Shown in pieces: positions 52,532 through 61,963 of a stretch of DNA of 64,000 nucleotides; position 1 is the first letter of the stretch, and every line of letters begins with the position of its first letter. The stretch is taken from contig NZ_SACM01000001.1 of the NCBI RefSeq assembly GCF_004004565.1, positions 1,426,001-1,490,000 on the forward strand. The letters are read 5' to 3'. The notes below the pieces were generated by a model. That model had not been told where the DNA came from, did no database searches, and saw nothing but the letters and a program-made list of their open reading frames with translations. Both the position numbers and the translations under genes were made by a program. This DNA is from Inhella crocodyli (GTDB lineage Bacteria > Pseudomonadota > Gammaproteobacteria > Burkholderiales > Burkholderiaceae_C).

Positions 52532-53680
52532 TCAGGCCTCCCCGGCTTCGGGCCCGTCCTCGTTCAGTTCCAGCCGGAAGGCGCTGCCCTTCGGCCCGGT
52601 GGCCAGCAAAAAGGCCCGGCCGCCCTGCATCTCCAGCGCGCGACGCACGATGTACAGGCCCAGGCCGTGACTGCCCCGGCGTTCGTGCGCCCGGCCGCGG
52701 GCGCCGCGCTGGAACAGGCGCGGCAACACGGCCGCGTCGATGCCCGGTCCGCGGTCGATCACGTCGATGAACAGCCCGTTGGGCGCGTCGCTCAGGCGCA
52801 CGTCCACGGCGGCCTGCGGCGGCGAAAACGCCAAGGCATTGGCCAGCAGGTTGCGCAGGGCCAGGCGGGTCAGCCCAGGGTCCAGCATCAGGGTGCGGGT
52901 GGCCGACTCGCGCACCACGCGGATGCGATCGCGCTCGGGCGCCGGCATGTCGGCGATGGCGATGTTCAGCAACAGGTCCACGTCGGACTCGGCCAGCACG
53001 GCCTGACCGTTGCCCGCCACCAAGGAGGCCACCGCCAGGGCGTTGTCCACCCCCGCCATCACCTGCCCCAACACGCGCTGCGCCCGCGTCAGGGGCTCGG
53101 TGGCTTGGGGGTCGCCGCGCGCGGCCAGGGTGTGCGCGGCGTTCTGCAGCGCGGCCGAGGCGTTGTTCAAGGGCTGGCGCACCTCGTGCGCCAGCACGTT
53201 CAGCATTTCGCTGCGCTCGCGCAGCACCGTGTTCAGGTCGTGGGCGTGGCGCTCCAGTTGCATGCGCAAGGCCTGCTCCTGGCGCAGCTCGTGCGTGCGC
53301 TGCAGCGGCTCGGTGACGTCCTCGGTGGCGCCGCTCCAGCCTTGCAACTTGCCGTCGCTGCCGCGCAGGGGCGTCGCGCGGCAGTGCACCGCCCGCACCT
53401 CGTCCTCCAAGCCCAACACCCGAAAGCGCACGTCCAAGCCATGCCCGTGGGTGACCATGGCCCGCCAGGCCTTGCGCACGGCCGGCGCGTCGTCAGGGTG
53501 AACGCAGCGCCACCACTGGTCGCCCAGGGCCTCGCCCACCGACAGCCCGTGCATCGCCTCCCAGCGCTGGTTCACCGCGCACACATGGCCCGCCACGTCC
53601 ACGCGGAACAAGGCGGACGGGGCGCGTTGCCACCACAGCAGGTCGTTGGATTCGGCGGTCGAGTCAGGCACGGCAGGCAT
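52532..53680 (-). CDS. PAS-domain sensor histidine kinase (cytoplasmic)
   Basis: A 382-residue kinase without membrane helices. A PAS domain (about 14-125, with WEAMHGLSVGEALGDQWWRC then HPDD) is followed by a HisKA dimerisation helix with His165 in LAHEVRQPLNNA and a HATPase domain with NLLANALAFSPP (N box), DRGPGID (G1 box) and GLGLYIVRRALE (G2 box). The ATG at 53680 was chosen as the start of the conserved part; the frame is open further up. It is convergent with the response regulator and likely its partner. A soluble signal is expected, but its nature is unknown. Confidence 0.92.
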   Translation of the reverse strand: MPAVPDSTAESNDLLWWQRAPSALFRVDVAGHVCAVNQRWEAMHGLSVGEALGDQWWRCVHPDDAPAVRKAWRAMVTHGHGLDVRFRVLGLEDEVRAVHCRATPLRGSDGKLQGWSGATEDVTEPLQRTHELRQEQALRMQLERHAHDLNTVLRERSEMLNVLAHEVRQPLNNASAALQNAAHTLAARGDPQATEPLTRAQRVLGQVMAGVDNALAVASLVAGNGQAVLAESDVDLLLNIAIADMPAPERDRIRVVRESATRTLMLDPGLTRLALRNLLANALAFSPPQAAVDVRLSDAPNGLFIDVIDRGPGIDAAVLPRLFQRGARGRAHERRGSHGLGLYIVRRALEMQGGRAFLLATGPKGSAFRLELNEDGPEAGEA

Positions 53681-53777
53681 GGCCGCGCAGCCTACCCGAG
53701 CGCGCCGCGCGCGGCGATCCCAGGGTTCGCCCGATGGCAAGGCCCGCACCACCTGGCGCTGAAAGAATCCCTGGGCC

Positions 53778-55124
53778 ATGAACGCCCCCGCCTTCCCGCC
53801 CCGCGCGGGCTTGGAACTCCACCAGGAGCTCCACGCCCGACCGGCCCTGCCCGCGCGCACGCCCTGTGCGGTCTCCCACTGGGTGCAGCACGGCATGGAC
53901 CCCGCCTGCGCCGACGCCGCGTTGCAGGCCTTGTGCGCCAGCGTCGGGGCGGAGGCCCCGCGGACCGGCCAGCGCCACGCGCGCGTGCAAGGCCCGAATT
54001 GGCAGCTGAAGTTCGAACGCCACGGCGAGTTCGTCAGCTGGCAGGTCAACCGGCCCCTGGCGCCCACGCCTTGGCCCGAGGACGGGAACCGCGCGCGCGA
54101 GCAGCTGCTGCGCACCAGCGCGCTGGACGAACTGCCCGCCGCCTTCCGCCAGGCCCTGACGGCCGACGGGGCCGGCGCCATGCTGGCCGCCACGCACGTG
54201 CTGCTGATCGACGCGCGCGGCAACGACGAATTGCTGGGCCGCTGCCGCGCCGCCCTGCGCAGCGGCAGCGCCCCGGGCAGCGACGACCTCGCCCCTTTGA
54301 TGGGCGCCTTCATCGGCGACGCCCGCAGCGCCGCGCTGTTCACGCCGCTGCAGCTGGGAGCCGACGGCTTCACCCGCTTCTTCGTGCTGGACTTCGACCT
54401 GCCGCCCGACCAGGCCGCCCGCGAGGCCCAGCGCCTGTGCGAGATCGAGGCCTACCGCATGCTGGCCATGCTGGGCTTCCCACTGGCCCAGGCCGAGTCG
54501 CAGCGCCTGGGCGCGCTGGAGCAACGCTTGCAAGCCACGGTGGATGCCATGGCCAACGACGACCAGCACGACGACGCCCAGGCCTTCGCCGCGCTGACCA
54601 CCCTGGCCGCCGAGGTCGAGCACGCCGCGGCGCGCACGCGCTACCGCTTCTCGGCCACGCGGGCCTACCACGCGCTGGTGCAGCAGCGCTTGGCCGACCT
54701 GCGCGAGCAGCGCATGGCCGGCGTGCAAACGCTCAGCGGCTTCCTGTCGCGGCGCTTCGCCCCCGCCATGGCCTTTTGCGAAAGCACCGACCGCCGACTG
54801 ACCGACGTGGGCGAACGCATCAACCGTGCGCTGAACCTGGCGCGCGTGCGCATCGAGTCGCAGCGCGAACAGGGCAACCAAGAGCTGCTGCGCGCGCTGG
54901 CCGAGCGCCAGCACCAACAGCTGCGCCTGCAGCAAACGGTCGAGGGCCTGTCGGTCGTGGCCATCAGCTACTACGCGCTGGGCTTGATTGGCTACGCCGC
55001 CAAAGCCCTGGGCAAATGGCCCACCCTGGCCGCCTGGTGGCCGTCGTCGGAAGCCCTGGTCGGGATGGCGGTCGTGCCGGTCGTGCTCGGCGTGGCCTGG
55101 GGCTTGCGCCGGCTCCGGCACTAA
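53778..55124 (+). CDS. DUF3422 family protein (predicted membrane-anchored)
   Basis: A 448-residue protein. LELHQELHARPALP near residues 11-24 is the hallmark start of DUF3422. A helical middle region (with LFTPLQLGADGFTRFFVLDF near 190-209) precedes a coiled-coil stretch and two C-terminal membrane segments (about 395-412 and 425-443). It is annotated as predicted membrane-anchored protein; no activity is known. It is transcribed divergently from the sensor kinase and ends 6 bases before a convergent carboxymuconolactone decarboxylase-like gene. Confidence 0.9.
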   Translation: MNAPAFPPRAGLELHQELHARPALPARTPCAVSHWVQHGMDPACADAALQALCASVGAEAPRTGQRHARVQGPNWQLKFERHGEFVSWQVNRPLAPTPWPEDGNRAREQLLRTSALDELPAAFRQALTADGAGAMLAATHVLLIDARGNDELLGRCRAALRSGSAPGSDDLAPLMGAFIGDARSAALFTPLQLGADGFTRFFVLDFDLPPDQAAREAQRLCEIEAYRMLAMLGFPLAQAESQRLGALEQRLQATVDAMANDDQHDDAQAFAALTTLAAEVEHAAARTRYRFSATRAYHALVQQRLADLREQRMAGVQTLSGFLSRRFAPAMAFCESTDRRLTDVGERINRALNLARVRIESQREQGNQELLRALAERQHQQLRLQQTVEGLSVVAISYYALGLIGYAAKALGKWPTLAAWWPSSEALVGMAVVPVVLGVAWGLRRLRH

Positions 55125-55130
55125 AGCCCT

Positions 55131-55487
55131 TCAGGCGGACGCGCGTTCCCCTCCGAACTGCTCGTAGGCTTCCATCGCGTGGGCCGCGTACATCAGCGCC
55201 GGCCCGCCGCCCATGTACACGCACATGCCCAGCATTTCCTCCAACTCGGCCCGGGTGCAGCCCAGTTTGACCAATGCCTGCGCATGGAAGCCCAAGCAGG
55301 GATCGCAACGCGCCGCGACCGACAGCGCCATCGCGATCAGCTCTTTCGTCTTGCCATCCAGCGCACCCGGCCGGGTGGCAGCTTGCGCCAGGCTGCTGAA
55401 GCCGCGCAGGGTGTCGGGCTGATCGGCGCGAAGGGCCGCCAAGCTGCGGGACACCTCGGCCGTGATCTCAGGGTAGGACTTCGCCAT
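55131..55487 (-). CDS. Carboxymuconolactone decarboxylase family protein (AhpD-like)
   Basis: A 118-residue protein. KTKELIAMALSVAARCDPCL then GFHAQALVKLGCTRAELEEM is the CMD/AhpD core; the CxxC (Cys63/Cys66) would be the redox pair of AhpD-type proteins, which reduce peroxidases. GMCVYMGGGPALMYAAHAME follows. It is the last of a leftward set of small genes beside the nir region. A redox or peroxide-linked role fits nitrosative stress by context but is not shown. Confidence 0.9.
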   Translation of the reverse strand: MAKSYPEITAEVSRSLAALRADQPDTLRGFSSLAQAATRPGALDGKTKELIAMALSVAARCDPCLGFHAQALVKLGCTRAELEEMLGMCVYMGGGPALMYAAHAMEAYEQFGGERASA

Positions 55488-55551
55488 GCCTTTGTCTCTT
55501 CATTTGAATAAACCAATATTTAGGTCGTTGTCGGTGGCTGCGTGGGCACCA

Positions 55552-55701
55552 TCAGCGCTGGCCGCCTGAGCGGACGGTGTCTTCGGCCACGTGGCGCAGG
55601 AAGTAGCGGACGTAAAACGCGCCCATCCCAAGCATGAAGACGATGACGCCCAGGCTCATCAGGCCCACGTCGGAACCGAGCAAATCCTTCCAAAGCTGCA
55701 T
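55552..55701 (-). CDS. DUF3149 microprotein (single membrane helix)
   Basis: A 49-residue protein MQLWKDLLGSDVGLMSLGVI followed by VFMLGMGAFYVRYFLRHVAE, matching the DUF3149 pattern (WxDLxGSDxGLxS then a membrane helix and a basic end). The ATG at 55701 was preferred over an upstream open start. The family occurs as tiny membrane proteins in betaproteobacteria with unknown function. It sits between a hemerythrin-like and an AhpD-like gene. Confidence 0.87.
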   Translation of the reverse strand: MQLWKDLLGSDVGLMSLGVIVFMLGMGAFYVRYFLRHVAEDTVRSGGQR

Positions 55702-55788
55702 GGTGGTTTCTCCTGTGGTGGAGTCACCATTCGACGGCCGACCGACCTTGCGCGCCTTGACGCAGCGCAAGGCCCCGTGCCGTGGCGA

Positions 55789-56304
55789 TCAGGCCAGGCC
55801 CGTGCGACGTCGCCCAGCCATTTCGTCGCCCATGACGGCGATCTCGCCCTCGGCCAAGGTGCGCCGCACCGCGGGGTAGGCCACCTGCTCTTCCAAGGCG
55901 ATGTGCGCGTCGTACAGGTCACCAAAGGCGGCCCACGAACCGGTGTCGGGCACGCGGGCGTCGTCGCGCAAGGCGAGCAGGCCCGGGCGCAAGGCGGCCC
56001 AGGCGGCATGCATGGCCTGGTGGTCGGCGGCCAAGCGATCGGCCACGTCCGCGCGACCCATCGCGCGCAGGCGAGGCAGCACGTGCCGCTCCTCGTCCTC
56101 GTGGTGGTGCGGGGCGGCGAGGTCGAAGTAGCGCAGCACGTCGCCGGCCGCGTCGCGCGCGGCCGCATCGGCGCCGGCCATCGGCAGGTGCGCAGCCAGG
56201 CGCCCCAGCAAGGCCAGGCTGCGCTGCACCCGCTCGTGGCAGGCGCTGAGCATCTCGAAAGGCTGGTCAAAGCCCACGGCAGGCGGGGTGTGCAGCAGGC
56301 TCAT
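55789..56304 (-). CDS. Hemerythrin HHE domain protein
   Basis: A 171-residue four-helix protein. His-rich positions HERVQRSLALL, APHHHEDEERHVLPRLRAMG, ADHQAMHAAW and DAHIALEEQVAYPAVRRTL fit an HHE di-iron site. Such proteins bind oxygen or nitric oxide or help repair iron centres under nitrosative stress. The gene starts 10 bases after the SirB2-like gene and is in the same direction, near nirS, which supports a link to nitric oxide. It is a context-based inference. Confidence 0.88.
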   Translation of the reverse strand: MSLLHTPPAVGFDQPFEMLSACHERVQRSLALLGRLAAHLPMAGADAAARDAAGDVLRYFDLAAPHHHEDEERHVLPRLRAMGRADVADRLAADHQAMHAAWAALRPGLLALRDDARVPDTGSWAAFGDLYDAHIALEEQVAYPAVRRTLAEGEIAVMGDEMAGRRRTGLA

Positions 56305-56314
56305 GACCCCTCCT

Positions 56315-56704
56315 TCAGACCCAGAGCTTCAACAGCCCCAAGGGGTGGTGGAAGCGCGCAACAGCCGCCATTTGCAACACGCACAGCAGCGCCAGCAGGA
56401 AGCACAGCGCCTTGCCACTGGCGCTGCGCGCACGCTTCAACGCGAACGCCCCCAGCACGATGTAGGCCAGCAGCAGGCCGAGCTTCACGTGCAACCAGCC
56501 CATGGGCGCCCACTTCAGCCAGGCCCAGAGGCCCAGGCCCGCGGCCAGCAGCAGGCTGTCGACGACCACGCTGGCCTGGCGCACGCCGGCCTTCATCGGC
56601 CAGCGCGCGCCGGCGAGCACGGCCAGGCCGCGCAGGGCAAAGCCCAGCACGCTCACCGCGGCCAGGCCCATGTGGGTGTGTTTGAGAACGGGGTAGAGGT
56701 CCAT
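56315..56704 (-). CDS. SirB2 family membrane protein
   Basis: A 129-residue protein with four membrane helices. YPVLKHTHMGLAAVSVLGFALRG with a conserved His pair near residues 4-24 and the WAPMGWLHVKLGLLLAYIVLG segment near 66-86 match the SirB family of integral membrane proteins; histidines at helix ends may bind haem. It starts 36 bases beyond the TonB-receptor gene stop and precedes the hemerythrin gene by 10 bases, so the three are likely one transcript. Confidence 0.85.
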   Translation of the reverse strand: MDLYPVLKHTHMGLAAVSVLGFALRGLAVLAGARWPMKAGVRQASVVVDSLLLAAGLGLWAWLKWAPMGWLHVKLGLLLAYIVLGAFALKRARSASGKALCFLLALLCVLQMAAVARFHHPLGLLKLWV

Positions 56705-56740
56705 GCCGCCATCCTGCCTCAAGCGCCGAGCGGCCGGCGT

Positions 56741-58672
56741 TCACCAGCGGCCCTCCAGCGTCAGCCGCAAGGTGCGTGGCAAGTCTTCGTAGCTGAACAG
56801 GGGCGAGCGCTCGGCCAGACGCAGGTTCGTCGCGTTGTCCAGGCCCAAGCGCACGGCCATGTGGGCCGTGACGGGCACCTTGGCGTGCAGGTGCACGAAG
56901 GTGAGCGAGCGCACGGCCTGCGGCGGCTGCCCAACGACCGCACTGGCCAAGCGCAGGCCGCCTTGGTGCTCCAGCGCGACGCCCAGGCTGCCGGCCTCGC
57001 CGCGCACGTCGGCGCGCAGCCCCAAAGTGCGGGCGGCGCGCTTTTCCAACCACACGCCCTGGCCATCGCGGGCGCTCAACCAGGTGGCATTGGCCTGCAG
57101 CGACCAAGCGCCCTGGCGCCAACCCAGCTGCGTCTCCAAGCCCTGCAGTCGAGCCTGGTCGATGTTGCGGAACTCGTAGACGCCGCGCGCCGCCGTGCCG
57201 CTGATGAGCTTGGGCACGATGAGGTGCGCCACCCGGTTGCGGAACAGCATGGCCGAGGCGCCCCAGTGGGCGGCGTCCCAAGCCAGGCCCAGCTCGGCGC
57301 TGTCGTTGACCTCGGGGCGCAGGTCGGCCCGGCCCACGTAGGTGTTGGGCCCCTCGTCTTCGCGGTAGGCCGGGTCGATCTGCTTCAAGGTCGGTGCCTT
57401 GAAGCCGTGCCCCACCCCGCCCTTGAGTGTCCAGTCGGCGCCCAGCTTCCACACCGCGTAGGCGCGCGGGCTGAGCTCGCTGCCAAAGCGGGCGTGGTGG
57501 TCGGCACGCAGCCCACCCGTGATCGCCAAGGTGGTGTTGGCCTGCCATTCGTCTTGCAGGTACGCGGCCCGGTGCGTGGCCTGGGCCTGCCCGCCGGGCA
57601 GGCCCGCGTTGTCCAACTGCTCGTCGCGCCACTCAAAGCCCGTGGTGACCCGGTGCGACGCGCCGACTCGCCAGCCGGCTTGGCCCTCGACCACGCCATC
57701 GCGCAGGGTGTTGGGTCGCAGGGAGGCGACGCCGTTGGTCTTCTGGTTGTGAACGTCCAAGCCGCTGCGGTAGGCCCGCAACAAAGTCTCGAGTCCGCGC
57801 TCGCCCTCCCAGTTGGCGGTCCATCCCAGGCCCAGCTGGCGGCGGCTCAGGTCGTGCAGGCTCTGGTGGTAGCGGCGCAGGCCGCTGCGCTCGCGGGCGT
57901 CCAACCAGCGGTCCTCGTCGCTGTGGCGGGCGTCCAGCGTGAGCTCGTGCCCCAGGGCGGGCAGCCAGCTCAGGCGCAGGGCGGCCTCCTTCGCGTGGCG
58001 GCCCTCGACGGCGGTGATGCGGGGGTCGGCTTGGGTGGGCGTGGCCTCGCGCCGACCGTCCGACACCGACAGGCCCACGCGCCAGTCCTGCGCCAAGCCC
58101 CCCCGCAGGGCGACGGCCGCCCGGTGGCCACTGCCCCCGCCTTCGCCTTCACGGCCCTCCAGCAGGGCACGCCCTTCCCAGGCCTCGGGCAAGGGCTGGG
58201 TGATGACGTTGACCACCCCCCCCAGGGCCTCGGCGCCGTAGAGCACCGACATCGGGCCGCGCACCACCTCCACGCGCGCGATGTCCACGGCCCCGGTCCA
58301 GTCCAGTTGGAAGTCCGACGAGCCCACCAGGCCATCGCTGGCATTGATGCGCTGGCCGTCCACCAGGATCAAGGTGTGCCGCGGGTCCATGCCGCGCAGG
58401 CTCAAGGCCTTGCGTCCGCCGATGGGCCGGCCGAAGCTGCTGACGCTGGGTTCGGTGCGCAGCAAGGCCAGCAGGTTGTCGCTGCCGCGCTCGGCCACGG
58501 CCTCGGCGTTGAGCACGGTGATCGCGGCCGGGGCGTCGGCCAGAGCGATGGCGTGTCGCGTGGCGCTGACCACCACCTGGGGCAGGGCACTGGGTGGCAA
58601 TGAAGTCGCGGTCTGCGCTTGGGCCGCGAAGGCGCCTGTCAAGGCAATGACCAAGGGCAAGGGGTGGCGCAT
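56741..58672 (-). CDS. TonB-dependent outer-membrane receptor
   Basis: A 643-residue receptor. A signal peptide (about 1-19, ending AQA) precedes a plug with PQVVVSATRHAIALADAPAA, GRKALSLRGMDPRHTLILVD and VEVVRGPMSVLYGAEALGG; a beta barrel of 22 strands follows, ending in LPRTLRLTLEGRW with an aromatic final residue. It resembles BtuB/FepA/CirA-type receptors for siderophores, vitamin B12 or haem. The ATG at 58672 follows AGGAAA. Its upstream region is shared divergently with nirS and carries two FNR/DNR-type boxes, so it is probably induced with denitrification, perhaps for iron, copper or cobalamin supply. Confidence 0.93.
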   Translation of the reverse strand: MRHPLPLVIALTGAFAAQAQTATSLPPSALPQVVVSATRHAIALADAPAAITVLNAEAVAERGSDNLLALLRTEPSVSSFGRPIGGRKALSLRGMDPRHTLILVDGQRINASDGLVGSSDFQLDWTGAVDIARVEVVRGPMSVLYGAEALGGVVNVITQPLPEAWEGRALLEGREGEGGGSGHRAAVALRGGLAQDWRVGLSVSDGRREATPTQADPRITAVEGRHAKEAALRLSWLPALGHELTLDARHSDEDRWLDARERSGLRRYHQSLHDLSRRQLGLGWTANWEGERGLETLLRAYRSGLDVHNQKTNGVASLRPNTLRDGVVEGQAGWRVGASHRVTTGFEWRDEQLDNAGLPGGQAQATHRAAYLQDEWQANTTLAITGGLRADHHARFGSELSPRAYAVWKLGADWTLKGGVGHGFKAPTLKQIDPAYREDEGPNTYVGRADLRPEVNDSAELGLAWDAAHWGASAMLFRNRVAHLIVPKLISGTAARGVYEFRNIDQARLQGLETQLGWRQGAWSLQANATWLSARDGQGVWLEKRAARTLGLRADVRGEAGSLGVALEHQGGLRLASAVVGQPPQAVRSLTFVHLHAKVPVTAHMAVRLGLDNATNLRLAERSPLFSYEDLPRTLRLTLEGRW

Positions 58673-58730
58673 GTCGTTTCCTGGTTGGCGGTGCATGGCC
58701 GCAGGTTGCGCCGGCCCTTCGCCCTCGGCC

Positions 58731-58744
58731 TTGACCTGGTTCAG
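58731..58744. promoter_or_regulatory. FNR/DNR-type box 1 (TonB-receptor side)
   Basis: TTGACCTGGTTCAG matches TTGA-N6-TCAA in all but its last base. Its centre (58737.5) is 41.5 bases upstream of position 58696, which would place a start 24 bases before the TonB-receptor ATG at 58672. It is the weaker of the two boxes. Confidence 0.55.
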
Positions 58745-58769
58745 GTTTTGCCCCGCCCCTTCAGGGCCC

Positions 58770-58783
58770 TTGACCTGCGTCAA
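58770..58783. promoter_or_regulatory. FNR/DNR-type box 2 (nirS side)
   Basis: TTGACCTGCGTCAA is a perfect TTGAC-N4-GTCAA palindrome, the consensus of FNR/DNR/NnrR-family sites. Its centre (58776.5) predicts a start near 58818 and a leader of about 67 bases ahead of the nirS ATG (58885). A matching palindrome lies before the DNR-type regulator gene in this window. Confidence 0.85.
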
Positions 58784-58812
58784 CACGCCCAGGCCAGTGT
58801 GGGATTGCTTGA

Positions 58813-60603
<1,791 letters not shown>

Positions 60604-60611
60604 GCCCGCTC

Positions 60612-60639
60612 GCCCCGCCCGGCCACCCCTGGGCGGGGC
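60612..60639 (+). promoter_or_regulatory. Intercistronic hairpin between nirS and the cytochrome c gene
   Basis: GCCCCGCCC (60612-60620) and GGGCGGGGC (60631-60639) form a perfect nine-base stem with a ten-base loop. It lacks a T-run, so partial termination or protection of the upstream nirS mRNA is more likely than a full stop. This could keep NirS in excess over its partners. Confidence 0.65.
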
Positions 60640-60663
60640 CCCCTGCACTGCACGGAGTCCAAC

Positions 60664-60972
60664 ATGCGCAAACTGATTCTTTTGAGCGCCGCGCTGGCGC
60701 TCACCCTGCCGGCGGTGGCCGCCCCCGAGGACGCCATGAGCAAGGCCGGCTGCATGGCCTGCCACGCCAAGGACAAGAAGATCCTCGGCCCCTCGTTCAA
60801 AGACATCGCGACCAAGTACAAGGGCCAGGCCAGCGCCGTGGCCACCCTCAGCGACAAGGTGCGCAAAGGGGGCAAGGGCAGCTTCGGCCCGATTCCGATG
60901 CCGCCCAACGGGCCCGACAAGATCAACGACGCGGACCTGAAGGCGGCCGTGGAGTTCATCCTGGCCCAGTGA
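60664..60972 (+). CDS. Periplasmic cytochrome c-551/552 (NirM-like)
   Basis: A 102-residue class I cytochrome c. A signal peptide (1-20, ending AVAA) precedes CMACH, the haem-binding motif at about residues 30-34, and the conserved GPSFKDIATKYKG and PIPMPPNGP, with the axial Met. Length and sequence match NirM-type electron donors to NirS. It follows nirS after the hairpin at 60612-60639 and has its own ribosome site (CGGAG). It probably feeds electrons to nitrite reductase. Confidence 0.92.
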   Translation: MRKLILLSAALALTLPAVAAPEDAMSKAGCMACHAKDKKILGPSFKDIATKYKGQASAVATLSDKVRKGGKGSFGPIPMPPNGPDKINDADLKAAVEFILAQ

Positions 60973-60994
60973 GGGTCGACCCGCACCGGACGGC

Positions 60995-61963
60995 ATGGCC
61001 CACGCCCCCACCGCCCCCAGCTGCTGCGCCGGACTGCGACCGGCGCTGCTGAACGGTTGGCGCGCCTGTTTTCCGGTGCACCCCTCGCCCTTTCACCAGG
61101 TGGCGGCGCAATGCGGCGGCACCTGGCGAGAGGTGCTGCAGCAGTGCCAGCGGCTGCACCACAGCGGCGGCCTGCAAGCGCTGCAGGCGCGCTGGGGCCA
61201 CGCCCTGCAACGGGTTCATTGGCGCTTGGGCCTGCGCCCTGCGGCCTCGGATCGCCAGCGCGCGGCCCGCGCGCTGGCGGCGCACCCGGCCTGTGTGCGC
61301 TTGACGCATTGGCAAGGGCAAGACCCGGGCCCCGCGGCCCCGCCCACGCTGTGGGTCGACCTCGTCGGGCGCGACAGCGCCGCCTTGGCGGCCACCGTGG
61401 ACGCGTGGCGCGACGCCGGCTGGGTGGACGCCCAGGTGCAGCGCCTGGTGCTGCGCGAGCCCGACCGCCCCTGCGACTGCGCCCAAAGCGAAGGGCCCTG
61501 CGCGGATGCCGAACTGGCCCACGCCCTGGAGGCCGGGCTGCCCCTGGTTGCCCACCCCTACGGTGCTTTGGCGGCCCAACTTCAGCGCCCAGAGCGCCGC
61601 GTGCTCGCCCGCTTGCAACGCTGGCAGCGCCAGGGTCAGCTCGGGGCCATGGCCTTGTCCGGCCCCTGGTCCGCCGCCACGCTCACCGGCGCCGCGGCCC
61701 TGCTTCGGGACGCCGCCCTCGACGCCGATCGGCTGCGCGCCTTGCGCGCCCAGCCGGGCGTGAGCGAGGTGCACGTCCTGCCGCCGGCACCGCTGCAGCC
61801 CGGCGGCCTGTGGGTGGCCGTGCAAGCCCCGCACGATCGCGCGCTGGCGGTGCTGCGCGCCGCGCTGTCCGGCTGGGGCACGGTCTCGCCCCCGGCGGTG
61901 CTGGGCCTGACGCACACCACGCTGCCGCGGGCCGCGCCGGCGCTGTTCTCGCACGCGGCGTGA
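60995..61963 (+). CDS. Fused NirD/NirL-type siroheme decarboxylase-like protein
   Basis: A 322-residue protein with two AsnC-like halves. The first, ALLNGWRACFPVHPSPFHQV then AAQCGGTWREVLQQCQRLHH, matches the NirD/L start. The second, ALEAGLPLVAHPYGALAAQL, followed by ERRVLARLQRWQRQGQLGAM, matches the other half. NirDL/NirGH carry out siroheme decarboxylation in haem d1 synthesis. Both halves look diverged from canonical ones (few of the usual Gly-Ile-Arg-Arg motifs). It lies immediately downstream of the cytochrome gene in the nir direction. Divergence may mean reduced or altered activity. Confidence 0.65.
   Translation: MAHAPTAPSCCAGLRPALLNGWRACFPVHPSPFHQVAAQCGGTWREVLQQCQRLHHSGGLQALQARWGHALQRVHWRLGLRPAASDRQRAARALAAHPACVRLTHWQGQDPGPAAPPTLWVDLVGRDSAALAATVDAWRDAGWVDAQVQRLVLREPDRPCDCAQSEGPCADAELAHALEAGLPLVAHPYGALAAQLQRPERRVLARLQRWQRQGQLGAMALSGPWSAATLTGAAALLRDAALDADRLRALRAQPGVSEVHVLPPAPLQPGGLWVAVQAPHDRALAVLRAALSGWGTVSPPAVLGLTHTTLPRAAPALFSHAA

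Noticed and set aside
55505-55520. TTTGAATAAACCAA-like sequence upstream of the AhpD-like gene as an FNR/DNR box
   Set aside because: The half-sites are one base out of register for TTGAT-N4-ATCAA and only weakly symmetric; it is more likely an AT-rich promoter region.
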